From JBCCGL01 sp039029275 (GTDB taxonomy: Bacteria > Pseudomonadota > Gammaproteobacteria > JBCCGL01), in assembly GCA_039029275.1 (NCBI GenBank), contig JBCCGL010000004.1, positions 304,215 to 368,214 on the forward strand: DNA of 64,000 bases, written 5' to 3'. Within the stretch, counting starts at the first letter, position 1. Every line of letters begins with the position of its first letter. The notes beneath the pieces were generated by a model. The model was not told the origin of the DNA. It searched no databases and worked only from the letters and a program-made list of their open reading frames with translations. Positions 33,995-42,944 of this stretch are shown here, in pieces. Position numbers and translations under genes: made by a program.

Positions 33995-35173
33995 TTATCG
34001 AATCGCTGCCACGTCGGTCGGCTGGATCGCGTCCCCGACACTGTTCCCAAGCGCGTTACGCTGGTAGGTGACGACAGCGGCAAGCTCGATGTCGCTCAGC
34101 TGTTGTCCATATGCCGCCATCGCGGTGCCTACGACTCCGTTTATCACTAACGCCGCGTGCTCACTGGCATCACCCGTCGCGATCGGACTACCGGTAATTG
34201 CCGGGAAAGCGCCCGGAATACCCTGACCACCCGCCTGGTGGCACGCGATGCAGTTGGTGTTGTAAACGCCCTCACCTCGGGCTATCAGCTCTTCGGTTTC
34301 CCAGTGTTGCGCGCTGGCCATCGCATCTTCTTCGACGCCCGCTTTTTGCGCAGCCAGCCACGCGTCAAATTCTTCCTGTGGCAGTGCTTCGACGACGATC
34401 GGCATAAAGCCGTGGTCTCGACCGCAGAGCTCCGCGCACTTGCCGCGATATGTTCCAGGCTCATCGATTCGCGCCCAGTTTTCATTGATAAAGCCGGGAA
34501 CCGCGTCTTTTTTCACCGCCAAATCTTGAACCCACCAGGAGTGAATCACGTCAGATGAGGTGTGCAAAAAGCGAATTTTCTGACCGACCGGAACGACCAA
34601 AGGCTTGTCGACATCCTTGAGATAATGCGGAAACTGGCTCACGTCGATGCCTGAGCCTGTCTGCCGCGCGGCGTTGTGCTCGTGATTGAGCACGCTGAAA
34701 AACCCCACGTCTTCGCCAATGTATTCGTAATGCCATTTCCATTGGTATCCGGTGACCTTTATCGTCATATCGGCGTCGCCGGTTTGCTCCATCGTGACCA
34801 ACACTTTGGCGGCTGGCACCGCCATGGCAACAAGGATCAGAAACGGAATAATCGTCCAGATGATTTCCACCGTCGTACTTTCGTGAAAGTTTGCCGGGAC
34901 AGGATTTTTTGATTTGCGGTGAAAGATGACAGACCAGAACAACACGCCGAAAACACCGACCGCGATCACGCAACAGATCCAGAAGATCAGCATGTGCAAG
35001 CCGTAAACGTCGCGGCTGATTTCCGTGACGCCTACAGGAAGATTTATCGGGAACGGGTACTCCTCGGTTTTCGCGCTGACCGACAGGGCAGCCATCAATC
35101 CCATCAGTACAGCGGGGATTCGCATCCACAAGTTCCCGCGTATCTTGCGCCGGGAAAAAGTTGAGCCTGTCAT
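33995..35173 (-). CDS. coxB: Cytochrome c oxidase subunit II with fused cytochrome c domain
   Basis: A 392-residue protein: signal/first membrane segment (15-33), second segment (about 60-85) and a periplasmic CuA cupredoxin domain with the CuA ligands in YRGKCAELCGRDHGFMPI, then a cytochrome c domain with CIACH as heme-binding motif and a distal Met after it. The fusion, typical of bacterial caa3/aa3 enzymes, takes electrons from soluble or membrane cytochrome c. It is first in the structural operon. Confidence 0.95.
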   Translation of the reverse strand: MTGSTFSRRKIRGNLWMRIPAVLMGLMAALSVSAKTEEYPFPINLPVGVTEISRDVYGLHMLIFWICCVIAVGVFGVLFWSVIFHRKSKNPVPANFHESTTVEIIWTIIPFLILVAMAVPAAKVLVTMEQTGDADMTIKVTGYQWKWHYEYIGEDVGFFSVLNHEHNAARQTGSGIDVSQFPHYLKDVDKPLVVPVGQKIRFLHTSSDVIHSWWVQDLAVKKDAVPGFINENWARIDEPGTYRGKCAELCGRDHGFMPIVVEALPQEEFDAWLAAQKAGVEEDAMASAQHWETEELIARGEGVYNTNCIACHQAGGQGIPGAFPAITGSPIATGDASEHAALVINGVVGTAMAAYGQQLSDIELAAVVTYQRNALGNSVGDAIQPTDVAAIR

Positions 35174-35259
35174 TCGTTACTCCACTTCAAGTCTTTAATT
35201 TTCTCTCGGTAATGCGCGCAGCGTCCTGAATCTATCAGGCACCTCGTTGAGTTACGGGT

Positions 35260-35733
35260 TCAATCAACCAACTCACGTAATTGCCGCGCCAGCTTGCCTT
35301 TTTCATCGCGTCCCAGACATCGACCTACGGGCTGGATGCGCCCCCCCATGTCCAGGTTTAGTTCGCCGACGAAAAATTCGTTTTCGGGTTGTCGATATTT
35401 GACGCGGGTTTCCCCCCGAGCCGCGACAACCCGTTCGCGTGGTGTTTTCACACCTCGCTCCAGCGTCACATCAGACGCTGTTACAGTAATCACTTCTTTC
35501 TCTTGCAGTCCTTTCAAGCACGCGTAAAGCCCTGCGCTGAGAAGCGCTATTTCCAGTCCCACAAATGGAAAAACCAGCCACAGACCTTGTACGGCGAAAC
35601 CGGTTGCGATTAGCAAGCCGATACTCGCAAAAACCGCGACCAGAATTACATTGTCTCGCCAACTCATGGCTTGGTTGCCCTGAATGACAACCCAGCGTCG
35701 CCCGTTAGATTTGTCGCTGTCAGTGGTTAACAT
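35260..35733 (-). CDS. DUF2244 membrane protein
   Basis: A 157-residue protein with two membrane segments (about 28-48 and 53-70) and a C-terminal soluble half. The MSWRDNVILVAVFASIGLLIA and EIALLSAGLYACL pattern matches DUF2244, which is regularly found near cytochrome oxidase genes. Function unknown; location just upstream of coxB supports a link to oxidase biogenesis. Confidence 0.78.
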   Translation of the reverse strand: MLTTDSDKSNGRRWVVIQGNQAMSWRDNVILVAVFASIGLLIATGFAVQGLWLVFPFVGLEIALLSAGLYACLKGLQEKEVITVTASDVTLERGVKTPRERVVAARGETRVKYRQPENEFFVGELNLDMGGRIQPVGRCLGRDEKGKLARQLRELVD

Positions 35734-35869
35734 AATCCCACTTTAGTTTAGTCAAAACGCGCGCACGCAAAGCCGTTTTCATTGGAGCAGCATCGTACCC
35801 CAGTGGCATGCATAGCTCAATACGACTTTGTGCCAAGTACTTGATTATCGTAAACCTCTATTTATAGAC

Positions 35870-36757
35870 CTATTTAAATCGTTTGTGACGATTACCGGGG
35901 TACTTCAGCGAATCGATCGATACATACGCCTCGCCGTCTGCTGACCCGTATGACGGGGCCTGGCCCGCCCATCCATGACCGTAGACGACCTCAACCGTCG
36001 CGATGAGACGGCCTTCGTCTTGCGCGTAATTGTCACTGAGCCGTGAGCGGGATAGCCCTTTATTTGCACCGCGCTGTCGGCCGCTGAATACATTCTGCGA
36101 CCCGCTGTTGCGCAGGTCGCGTAGAAGGTCTGGCAGCCCTTTGTAAGCCAGTCGAAGTAACTCCACATCCATCACCGGGTTGGCAATTCCGTTGCGCACC
36201 AGCGCATCGCCGATGTCGTGCATATCGATAAATGTGTGTACGTGATCGAAGCTACCGCCGATCAGTCGCATTGCCGCGCGCAATTCTTTGAGCGTATCGG
36301 GCCCCAAACCGGAAAAAAGTAACGCGCCCTCGGGTCGCAGTACGCGTGACACCTCGGACCACACAGGGTCTGCGTGGGGGCACCATGGCAGCAAAAGATT
36401 CGAAAAGACCAAATCGACGCTGTTTTCTGCCAGCGGCAGTGCATTCGCATCAGCGCACGCAAGGCTTGGCCGCCTCCACCACTTCTTGCGTTTTTTCGCC
36501 TGCGCGAGCATGCCCTCGGATGCGTCCATCCCGATCACATCAGCGGATTTGTATCGATCGCGCAGAATCGCCATCTCGCGTCCTGTGCCACAGCCGAGAT
36601 CAAGCACGACCTTTGGTTCAATTCGCAGGTAATCGAGACGCTCAATCAGCCGTCGGCCTATTTCCTGTTGCGCGACGGCGTACTCATCGTATCTCGTGGC
36701 CGCCCGGTCGAACGTTTTGCGTACGGCATCGAGGGAAATCTCGAACAACTCACTCAT
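35870..36757 (-). CDS. bioC: Malonyl-ACP O-methyltransferase, BioC-like
   Basis: A 295-residue class I SAM methyltransferase with motif I VVLDLGCGTGREM, the BioC-specific FSGLGPDTLKELRAA, and HTFIDMHDIGDALVRNGIANPVMDVE blocks. BioC methylates malonyl-ACP at the start of biotin synthesis. No other bio genes are in the window; homologues in some bacteria occur outside the bio operon, so the function is probable but the context gives no support. Confidence 0.78.
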   Translation of the reverse strand: MSELFEISLDAVRKTFDRAATRYDEYAVAQQEIGRRLIERLDYLRIEPKVVLDLGCGTGREMAILRDRYKSADVIGMDASEGMLAQAKKRKKWWRRPSLACADANALPLAENSVDLVFSNLLLPWCPHADPVWSEVSRVLRPEGALLFSGLGPDTLKELRAAMRLIGGSFDHVHTFIDMHDIGDALVRNGIANPVMDVELLRLAYKGLPDLLRDLRNSGSQNVFSGRQRGANKGLSRSRLSDNYAQDEGRLIATVEVVYGHGWAGQAPSYGSADGEAYVSIDSLKYPGNRHKRFK

Positions 36758-36843
36758 TCACAAACCGAAACATTCTTGCAACTCACTTTCTAAGTTTTTG
36801 CATAAGCCGATACAATGGCTTAAAACGAAACAGAATCAACCCT

Positions 36844-37455
36844 ATGTCACCCGATTTGCTCTTCAGTGCTGGCGCGCTCGTGTTCGGCTACGTGCTTGGG
36901 TCGCTCTCGGCCGCGATCATAACCTGCAAACTCATGGGGCTGCCCGACCCTCGTACCACCGGCTCAAACAACCCCGGCACCACAAATGTCTTGCGCTCGG
37001 GTGGAAAAAAAGCCGCAGCGATCACGCTGCTCGGAGATTTGCTCAAAGGTGTCATCGCAGTGATTGTGGTCGGCTTTGTCGATGGTAACCCGACCGCGAT
37101 GGCGCTTGCTGGATTCGGTGCATTCCTCGGGCACCTCTACCCTGTGTTTTTTCGCTTTCAAGGAGGCAAAGGTGTGGCGACGGCACTCGGCGCATTGCTG
37201 GCTCTGTCCTGGATATCAGGATTGCTTGCAATCGCGACATGGCTGGCAATGAGTCTGTGTTTTCGGATCTCGTCGCTCGCTGCCCTCACGACGTTCGCAC
37301 TCGCACCTTTGTATCTTTGGATGCGTGGAGTTGACGTTTTTACGATTGGCGTTTTTGTTCTTGTTGCGATGCTTTTGGCGTGGCGCCATCGCAATAACAT
37401 CAAGAATTTAATGGCTGGCACGGAACCTAAAATAGGCGAGAAGAAGAAAACGTAA
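36844..37455 (+). CDS. plsY: Acyl-phosphate:glycerol-3-phosphate acyltransferase
   Basis: A 203-residue membrane protein with the three PlsY motifs: GSNNPGTTNVLR, FQGGKGVATALGALLALS, and the last region WRHRNNIKNLMAGTEPKIG. It makes lysophosphatidate from acyl-phosphate and glycerol-3-phosphate. The ATG at 36844 is used because the frame extends far upstream only as a shadow of the opposite gene. It is divergent from bioC. Confidence 0.95.
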   Translation: MSPDLLFSAGALVFGYVLGSLSAAIITCKLMGLPDPRTTGSNNPGTTNVLRSGGKKAAAITLLGDLLKGVIAVIVVGFVDGNPTAMALAGFGAFLGHLYPVFFRFQGGKGVATALGALLALSWISGLLAIATWLAMSLCFRISSLAALTTFALAPLYLWMRGVDVFTIGVFVLVAMLLAWRHRNNIKNLMAGTEPKIGEKKKT

Positions 37456-37486
37456 GCGCATTCTTCCGAGTGAGCCGACAAGACCA

Positions 37487-38443
37487 TCAATCAACGCGTG
37501 TTTGATCGCGGACTGGACGCCAATGCGCCTGCGCAGCCTTTTCCCGGATGACTAGCTGAATTCGCCGAACAGTTTCACGCATCACTGCCGTCATTGGTTT
37601 GTTTGTCGCGGTGATCATCGAGAGCGTGCGCGTCAGGTTTGGATTGACTATTCGCACGGCTGCGAGCGATTCGCGCGCGCGCAGTTGCGTGATAATGCTG
37701 TACGGCAAGATCGAAAAACCGGCTCCCTGCGCCAACAGCTCCAGCATTGCGTTATTCGCATCTATTTCGATCTGCACATTCGGCGTAATGTCGAGTGATG
37801 CGAAGCCGTGGTCGATCAGCGATCGAAACCCGCCGGGCAAAGCGTTCAATACCAACGGTATGCCTGCTGTTTCGGCCAGGCTGACCTCACTTTGTTGCAA
37901 AAGCTTCGCCGATTTGAGGCCAATCAGGTAAAGGTCTTCTCGAAATAAGGCAAACGCCGCTTGCGCGGGCGTCGGATGGGTATCGGCGACGATGCCGATA
38001 TCGATGGATCCCGCGGCAAGCATTCTTGGAATTTCCGTACTTTGCGAGACAATAGTGCGAAGCCGCACCCCGTCGTGATCGTCGCGCATGCCCTGTACCA
38101 GCGGCGCAAACAGGACGCCACCAACGCTGTCTGGAGCGGCGATACTGATGTTGCCAATCAGCAACCCTGTGGATGCGCGCGCATCGTCTATCGCCCGATC
38201 GTGGAAGTGAATCGCGTTGACAGCGTTCTCGTGAAAGTGAACGCCTGCGGTTGTCAGCGCCATCCCTGTGCTAAACCGATCAAACATTGGCACGCCGATC
38301 TCGCGCTCCAGACGGGAAATCAATCGACTGACCGAAGGCTGCGGGAGATTGAGCGCCAGCGCCGCCTGAGTGATGCTGCCGCTTCGAACTATCGCATCAA
38401 ACACCCGAAGCTGGTGAATCGTCAGGTTTGATTTGGATGTCAT
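37487..38443 (-). CDS. LysR-family transcriptional regulator
   Basis: A 318-residue LysR regulator (ATG 38443, preceded by AAAGG; an ATG at 38467 adds eight residues). The winged HTH spans about 7-65 (QLRVFDAIVRSGSITQAALALNLPQPSVSRLISRLE), with the effector domain from about 95. It is divergent from the TauD/DUF971 gene, with a LysR-type inverted repeat in between (38476-38499), so that gene is its likely target. Effector unknown. Confidence 0.9.
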   Translation of the reverse strand: MTSKSNLTIHQLRVFDAIVRSGSITQAALALNLPQPSVSRLISRLEREIGVPMFDRFSTGMALTTAGVHFHENAVNAIHFHDRAIDDARASTGLLIGNISIAAPDSVGGVLFAPLVQGMRDDHDGVRLRTIVSQSTEIPRMLAAGSIDIGIVADTHPTPAQAAFALFREDLYLIGLKSAKLLQQSEVSLAETAGIPLVLNALPGGFRSLIDHGFASLDITPNVQIEIDANNAMLELLAQGAGFSILPYSIITQLRARESLAAVRIVNPNLTRTLSMITATNKPMTAVMRETVRRIQLVIREKAAQAHWRPVRDQTRVD

Positions 38444-38475
38444 CGCTGCCTTTGCCGCTGGCGACATTAAAGGTA

Positions 38476-38499
38476 TGGTATTTGTTTATATGCATACCA
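38476..38499. promoter_or_regulatory. LysR-type operator candidate between divergent genes
   Basis: TGGTAT, 12 bases, ATACCA: a 24-bp dyad containing a T-N11-A LysR spacing. It lies 33 nt upstream of the lysR ATG at 38443 and about 100 nt upstream of the TauD-like start. Confidence 0.45.
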
Positions 38500-38594
38500 C
38501 AAATAGCATGAAAAATATATCGTCGGCAGCAATACCCACGCGACCGTTGCTTCTGTAGTTTGGAAGGTCCAGCAAGCCTCAGACGGGTACAGGC

Positions 38595-39773
38595 GTGGCG
38601 ACCACAAGAATAGACATATCGTCAGTCGAACAAAGCGACTCGAGCTTAACCATCGGCTGGTCAAACGGTCAGTTCAGCGTGTTTCACTACATATGGCTGC
38701 GCGATTGCTGTTATTGCGAGCATTGCGGCGACTGCTATTCCAGTCTGCGGCGATATGTCCCCGGCTTGGACACACTAAGACCCCGCCCTGTTTCATTGTC
38801 GTGGAGCGAATCCGCGCTGCAGATAACCTGGGATGTGAAAAACCACCGCTCGACCTATGCACCGGACTGGCTGTACGCCAATCGATACGACACGGAGGCG
38901 CGCGAGGCACGACGCGCGATAACGCGCACGTGGGACAGCACGACGGACTTATCCGACACCTATTTTGATTTTTCTGATACAGATCGCGATGGAGCCGCAC
39001 GGCTTGCTCTGCACGAACACATCATCTCAAACGGATTTGCTATCGTCCGCGGCGGGCCGGCCAAAGCGGACGGTGTTTTAACTTTTGCAGAACTTGTCGG
39101 CGAAGTCACCCAGTCGGCGTACGGGGCGGTGTTCGATCTAAAACCGGGCAGCGCCGCTGGCACTGCGGGCACCACCTTGATGCCCGTGCCGCCGCATTCA
39201 GACGAAGCATTTGCCTACGCGCCGCCGGGTATCGAAGTACTGGCGTGTATTCGCCCGGCCGATACCGGTGGTGACTCAATCCTTGTAGACGGGGTTGGCA
39301 TTGCACACAAACTGCGCGCGCAAAATCCTGAATCCTTCCAGCTGCTGGCGCAGTGGAATCATCATTATGTGCGTTTCCACCCGGGCAAATTGAACCAGCA
39401 CGCGTATGCACCGATTATCGCGCTGGACGACGATGGTGAGGTGTCCGGGATCCGGTTACACACTCGCGCTTCCGCACCATTGGATTTGCCCGAGGACATC
39501 ATGGAGGACTATCTCATCGCCTATCACCGGCTTTGCGCACTGATGATGGCGCCTGAAAATCAACTCCATTTAAAACTGGATGCGGGTGACGCCATCATCT
39601 TTGACAATCATCGCGCTTTACATGCGCGCACGGAATTTTCGGATCGTCAGAGACATCTTCAAATCTGTGGCGTGCCACGCGAAAAATTTCACGAATCGTT
39701 TCGCCTGTTGGCGCAACAACTTGGTGAAGAAGATACTTCGAACCTCGTTCTAAGAGCGGGAGCCTGTCGTTGA
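38595..39773 (+). CDS. TauD/gamma-butyrobetaine hydroxylase-like oxygenase with N-terminal DUF971 domain
   Basis: A 392-residue protein starting at GTG 38595. The N-terminal 100 residues (WSNGQFSVFHYIWLRDCCYCEHCGDCYS) carry the DUF971 fold with a Cys-rich zinc-type site; the rest is a TauD-family 2-oxoglutarate/Fe(II) oxygenase with HSDEAF (His-x-Asp), a distal His in NHRALHAR and nearby Arg. This order is that of gamma-butyrobetaine or trimethyllysine dioxygenase. The LysR regulator is divergent. Substrate is probably a quaternary amine or betaine but not proven. Confidence 0.82.
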   Translation: MATTRIDISSVEQSDSSLTIGWSNGQFSVFHYIWLRDCCYCEHCGDCYSSLRRYVPGLDTLRPRPVSLSWSESALQITWDVKNHRSTYAPDWLYANRYDTEAREARRAITRTWDSTTDLSDTYFDFSDTDRDGAARLALHEHIISNGFAIVRGGPAKADGVLTFAELVGEVTQSAYGAVFDLKPGSAAGTAGTTLMPVPPHSDEAFAYAPPGIEVLACIRPADTGGDSILVDGVGIAHKLRAQNPESFQLLAQWNHHYVRFHPGKLNQHAYAPIIALDDDGEVSGIRLHTRASAPLDLPEDIMEDYLIAYHRLCALMMAPENQLHLKLDAGDAIIFDNHRALHARTEFSDRQRHLQICGVPREKFHESFRLLAQQLGEEDTSNLVLRAGACR

Positions 39774-39785
39774 TGCGCTCGTCAA

Positions 39786-39822
39786 TGGGGCGCGGAATCG
39801 CACATTGCTCTCCCACGCCCCA
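39786..39822. terminator. Possible terminator between convergent genes
   Basis: TGGGGCG and CGCCCCA (7 bp) with a 23-nt loop lie between the TauD-like and lipoprotein stops, followed on the plus strand by a T-rich stretch. The long loop makes it only plausible. Confidence 0.35.
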
Positions 39823-39849
39823 ACGCATTTCTTGTGTCTTTTAAATCAA

Positions 39850-40581
39850 CTAGTTATCGATCACACCTACGGCACCCAAAAACTGAACAACCGAATCCGA
39901 GGGTGTAATCAGAATATCCGGCTGAGGCCCCGTTATAGGCACAGTCAGCGCCAGGTCTGCCTCAAAACGCGAACATATGAAGGTTCCTTCGGGATAAAAC
40001 AATCGGCCGCCTACCTGATCGGGTTCTTCAGGCACGGCGGTGATCGTCACAAAGCACTCGACCCCGTTAAAGAACCCACCCCGGTCGGGCGTAGCGTTGA
40101 GCGGTAGAATCAGACGCACATCTGCCGCTTGATCTGCCGCGACCATCGGGATTGCGCCCGTGCCATTAACGTCGATGGTGATTTGCATCTGACCGTCGTT
40201 GGGATCACCTGGGTCGTCTACTTGAAACGCAATGCTGTACCCCTCACCCATTCCTAATCCACCGCAAGCGGTCTCGCTATTCGTTTCATTAAAAGCGGTG
40301 ACAGTTGGTTCGGGTTCGATACCGGTGAAAGATCCGATAAAGTACGCACCATCGCTGAAGCTGCTATCGATGCAACCGGTGCTGCCTCCACCGGACGATG
40401 AACCGCCGCTTGATGAACTTCCACTACTTGAAGATCCACCTCCCGACGATGAACTGCTATCCCCCTCGTCGTCGTCATCTCCACCTCCACCGCCGCCGCA
40501 CGCTATCAAAACGGCGCTAAACATGAGGGCAAGTAACAACTTAGGGCTTTGAAGTGTGTATAACCTGTACCACGAAATCAC
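39850..40581 (-). CDS. Lipoprotein with Gly/Ser/Asp-rich linker, unknown function
   Basis: A 243-residue protein starting at GTG 40581 with AAGGAGG eight bases upstream. The signal peptide ends in the lipobox VLIAC (Cys28). A low-complexity linker of G, D and S (about 29-68) links the lipid anchor to a C-terminal domain of about 175 residues with three or four cysteines and many beta strands. No recognised family. Probably an outer-membrane or periplasmic surface lipoprotein; the linker length may vary by replication slippage. Confidence 0.75.
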   Translation of the reverse strand: MISWYRLYTLQSPKLLLALMFSAVLIACGGGGGGDDDDEGDSSSSSGGGSSSSGSSSSGGSSSGGGSTGCIDSSFSDGAYFIGSFTGIEPEPTVTAFNETNSETACGGLGMGEGYSIAFQVDDPGDPNDGQMQITIDVNGTGAIPMVAADQAADVRLILPLNATPDRGGFFNGVECFVTITAVPEEPDQVGGRLFYPEGTFICSRFEADLALTVPITGPQPDILITPSDSVVQFLGAVGVIDN

Positions 40582-40820
40582 TTTTTGCCTCCTTATTTTT
40601 TCAGTGTTTTAGTTCACCTCAATGCGACGAAGTCGAACTGAGATGCCGTCCAATGCTACTAAAAACACGATTCCGTGTCGTTGCGCTAGTGGCCTTTTAA
40701 TAGTGTGAATGTTTCACAATTCGGGTGGCGCAAAAACGCGATCTGATAAGTGTTTGATTTTGTTAGTCGTGTTGCTGTGTCTTCTTGATACGATAAATTA
40801 CGATGCACGTGTCGCTATCG

Positions 40821-41396
40821 TCAGGCGCCCCACTTTTCAACCAAACCCTCCACTCGCTTTGCAAACTCCGCCTGTTTATATTCGTGAAAAATTGACCAGG
40901 AACAAAACGTGTTCGGATCGGTAACTCGATGTGGAAATAAAATTCCGTTGAGGTGATCGTACTCGTGTTGCCACGTACACGCGGAATAGCCTCGAATTTC
41001 CCGTTCGACTTTATTGCCATCGCGGTCGTAATAAACAACCGCAATTTCACAGTGCCGCGCTACTTCTGCGCGAATTTCAGGAATCGACAAACACCCTTCA
41101 TTAGACTGAAATGTTTCGTCGGTTAAAAATCTAAGTTCAGGATTAATCACAACTGTTAGGGGTATCTTTGGTTTGTACGGGTAGCGCGGATTGTCTTCCA
41201 CTTCGATAGTGAACAGTCGCCTCGAAATGCCAACCTGATTTGCAGCGATTCCGGCACCATTGGCGTCGCGCATTGTATCGATCATGTCGTCAATCCAACC
41301 CTGAACCTCATCTGACTGGATTGCGTTTACATCAACTTCATCGGCGCGCGTTGCAAGAACCGGATGACCAATTTGTAGAATTTCGCGAATTGCCAC
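40821..41396 (-). CDS. def: Peptide deformylase (hut-operon paralogue)
   Basis: A 191-residue metallo-deformylase with all three motifs: GAGIAANQ (47-54, replacing GIGLAATQ), EGCLS (100-104, metal Cys) and HEYDH (144-148, metal His and catalytic Glu). The start GTG overlaps the hutH stop by one base (TAGTG), so translation is coupled to hutH, which is transcribed after hutF. Deformylases normally sit beside fmt. Here the HutF pathway yields N-formylglutamate and HutG is missing from the window, so a deformylase acting on N-formylglutamate is a specific possibility. It may instead be a second PDF for general use. Confidence 0.9.
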   Translation of the reverse strand: MAIREILQIGHPVLATRADEVDVNAIQSDEVQGWIDDMIDTMRDANGAGIAANQVGISRRLFTIEVEDNPRYPYKPKIPLTVVINPELRFLTDETFQSNEGCLSIPEIRAEVARHCEIAVVYYDRDGNKVEREIRGYSACTWQHEYDHLNGILFPHRVTDPNTFCSWSIFHEYKQAEFAKRVEGLVEKWGA

Positions 41397-42940
41397 TAGC
41401 TTTCAACCTCAGATTGATTTCTTTCGATGTAGGCGTTCGCCCACTCGCCGAATGTATTATTCAAAATTAATTTTGAAATCGCTTCAAGATCGGGTTGAAA
41501 GTACCGATCGTGATCCCAGTATGCTGCGACCTTGCGGATGTCGGCCCAGTAACCTTCGAGTGAAACATTCGATTTTAACGGACGTCGCAGTTCAATGCCC
41601 TGACACGCTGCCAACAGCTCAACCGCAACGATGTATCGCGTATTTAAATTCATATCGGTTAATCGACGGGCCGCGAAGGTCGCCATACTGACGTGATCTT
41701 CCTGGTTAGCGGAGGTGGGTAAACTGTCAACACTTGCTGGGTGCGCAAGACTTTTATTTTCGCTGGCCAGTGCAGCGGCGGTGACCTGAGCGATCATAAA
41801 GCCACTGTTGACACCCGCATCCTCTACGAGAAAAGGCGGTAGCTGACTCATATTGGAATCAAGCAAAAGCGCCATGCGGCGCTCGGACAACGCGCCTATC
41901 TCTGCAACCGCGAGCGCGATGTTGTCGGCCGCAAATGCAACGGGTTGTGCGTGGAAGTTACCGCCGGAGAGAATATCGCCTTCATCGGTAAACACGAGCG
42001 GATTATCCGACACCGCATTGGCTTCGATTTCAATTGTGTGCGCGGCGTTTTGCAACTGATCCAGGCACGCACCCATCACCTGCGGCTGACACCGTAACGA
42101 GTATGGATCCTGCACCTTATCGCACTCTGCATGCGAATCGGCAATTTCGCTTGGTTCCAACAGGGCTCGATAAATCGCGCCGGCCTCGATTTGTCCGGGC
42201 TGGCCGCGAACAGATTGAATGCGTGAGTCAAACGGAACCCGACTTGCAAGCGCGGCTTCGACCGTCAAGCTGCCCGCAACAAACGCCGCATTGATATTTT
42301 GCTCCGCCTCGAATAGCCCTTTCAGCGCGAGTGCAGTGGACACTTGCGTACCGTTGAGCAAAGCCAGGCCTTCTTTTGCTTCCAACTGCAGCGGCGACAA
42401 CCTGGCACGCTCGAACGCAGAATGACTTTCAAACAGCTCGCCGTCTATGCGTACTTTGCCTTCGCCGATAATGGGCAAACTAAGGTGCGCCAGCGGCGCC
42501 AGATCCCCCGATGCACCGACTGAGCCTTTTGCGGGAATAGCGGGATAAATCCGCTGGTTGAACATTGAAACCAACAACTCAATCACGTCGCGACGAATAC
42601 CGGATACGCCTTGAGCAAGCGCGTTTATTTTCAGCAATAGAATTAACCGGACAGTTGCATCATCGAGATACTCACCAACGCCGGTTGCGTGCGACAGGAT
42701 CAGATTGTGCTGCAGCTCCTGCAACAAATCAGCATCGATATGCTTTTGCGCGAGTCGACCAAAACCGGTGTTGACACCATAAACGATGTCACCGCCGTCA
42801 ACTTTTTCGCGGATCAACGCCTGCGCGGTTTCTACCGTTTTCCATGCTGAGGCAGAAATCGAGAGCGCGGCGTTGTCAAAATAGACGCTGCGTAACTGCG
42901 CCAGAGTCAACCCGCCAGGTTCGAGTATTAAGTTTTCCAT
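41396..42940 (-). CDS. hutH: Histidine ammonia-lyase
   Basis: A 514-residue enzyme from ATG 42940, with the MIO-forming Ala-Ser-Gly at 143-145 in GSVGASGDLAP, plus GVNTGFGR and the conserved C-terminal QEDHVSMATFAARR. It deaminates histidine to urocanate. It lies 4 nt after hutF (stop at 42945) and shares one base with def. The HutC operator upstream of hutF controls the transcript. Confidence 0.95.
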   Translation of the reverse strand: MENLILEPGGLTLAQLRSVYFDNAALSISASAWKTVETAQALIREKVDGGDIVYGVNTGFGRLAQKHIDADLLQELQHNLILSHATGVGEYLDDATVRLILLLKINALAQGVSGIRRDVIELLVSMFNQRIYPAIPAKGSVGASGDLAPLAHLSLPIIGEGKVRIDGELFESHSAFERARLSPLQLEAKEGLALLNGTQVSTALALKGLFEAEQNINAAFVAGSLTVEAALASRVPFDSRIQSVRGQPGQIEAGAIYRALLEPSEIADSHAECDKVQDPYSLRCQPQVMGACLDQLQNAAHTIEIEANAVSDNPLVFTDEGDILSGGNFHAQPVAFAADNIALAVAEIGALSERRMALLLDSNMSQLPPFLVEDAGVNSGFMIAQVTAAALASENKSLAHPASVDSLPTSANQEDHVSMATFAARRLTDMNLNTRYIVAVELLAACQGIELRRPLKSNVSLEGYWADIRKVAAYWDHDRYFQPDLEAISKLILNNTFGEWANAYIERNQSEVES

Positions 42941-42944
42941 CACG

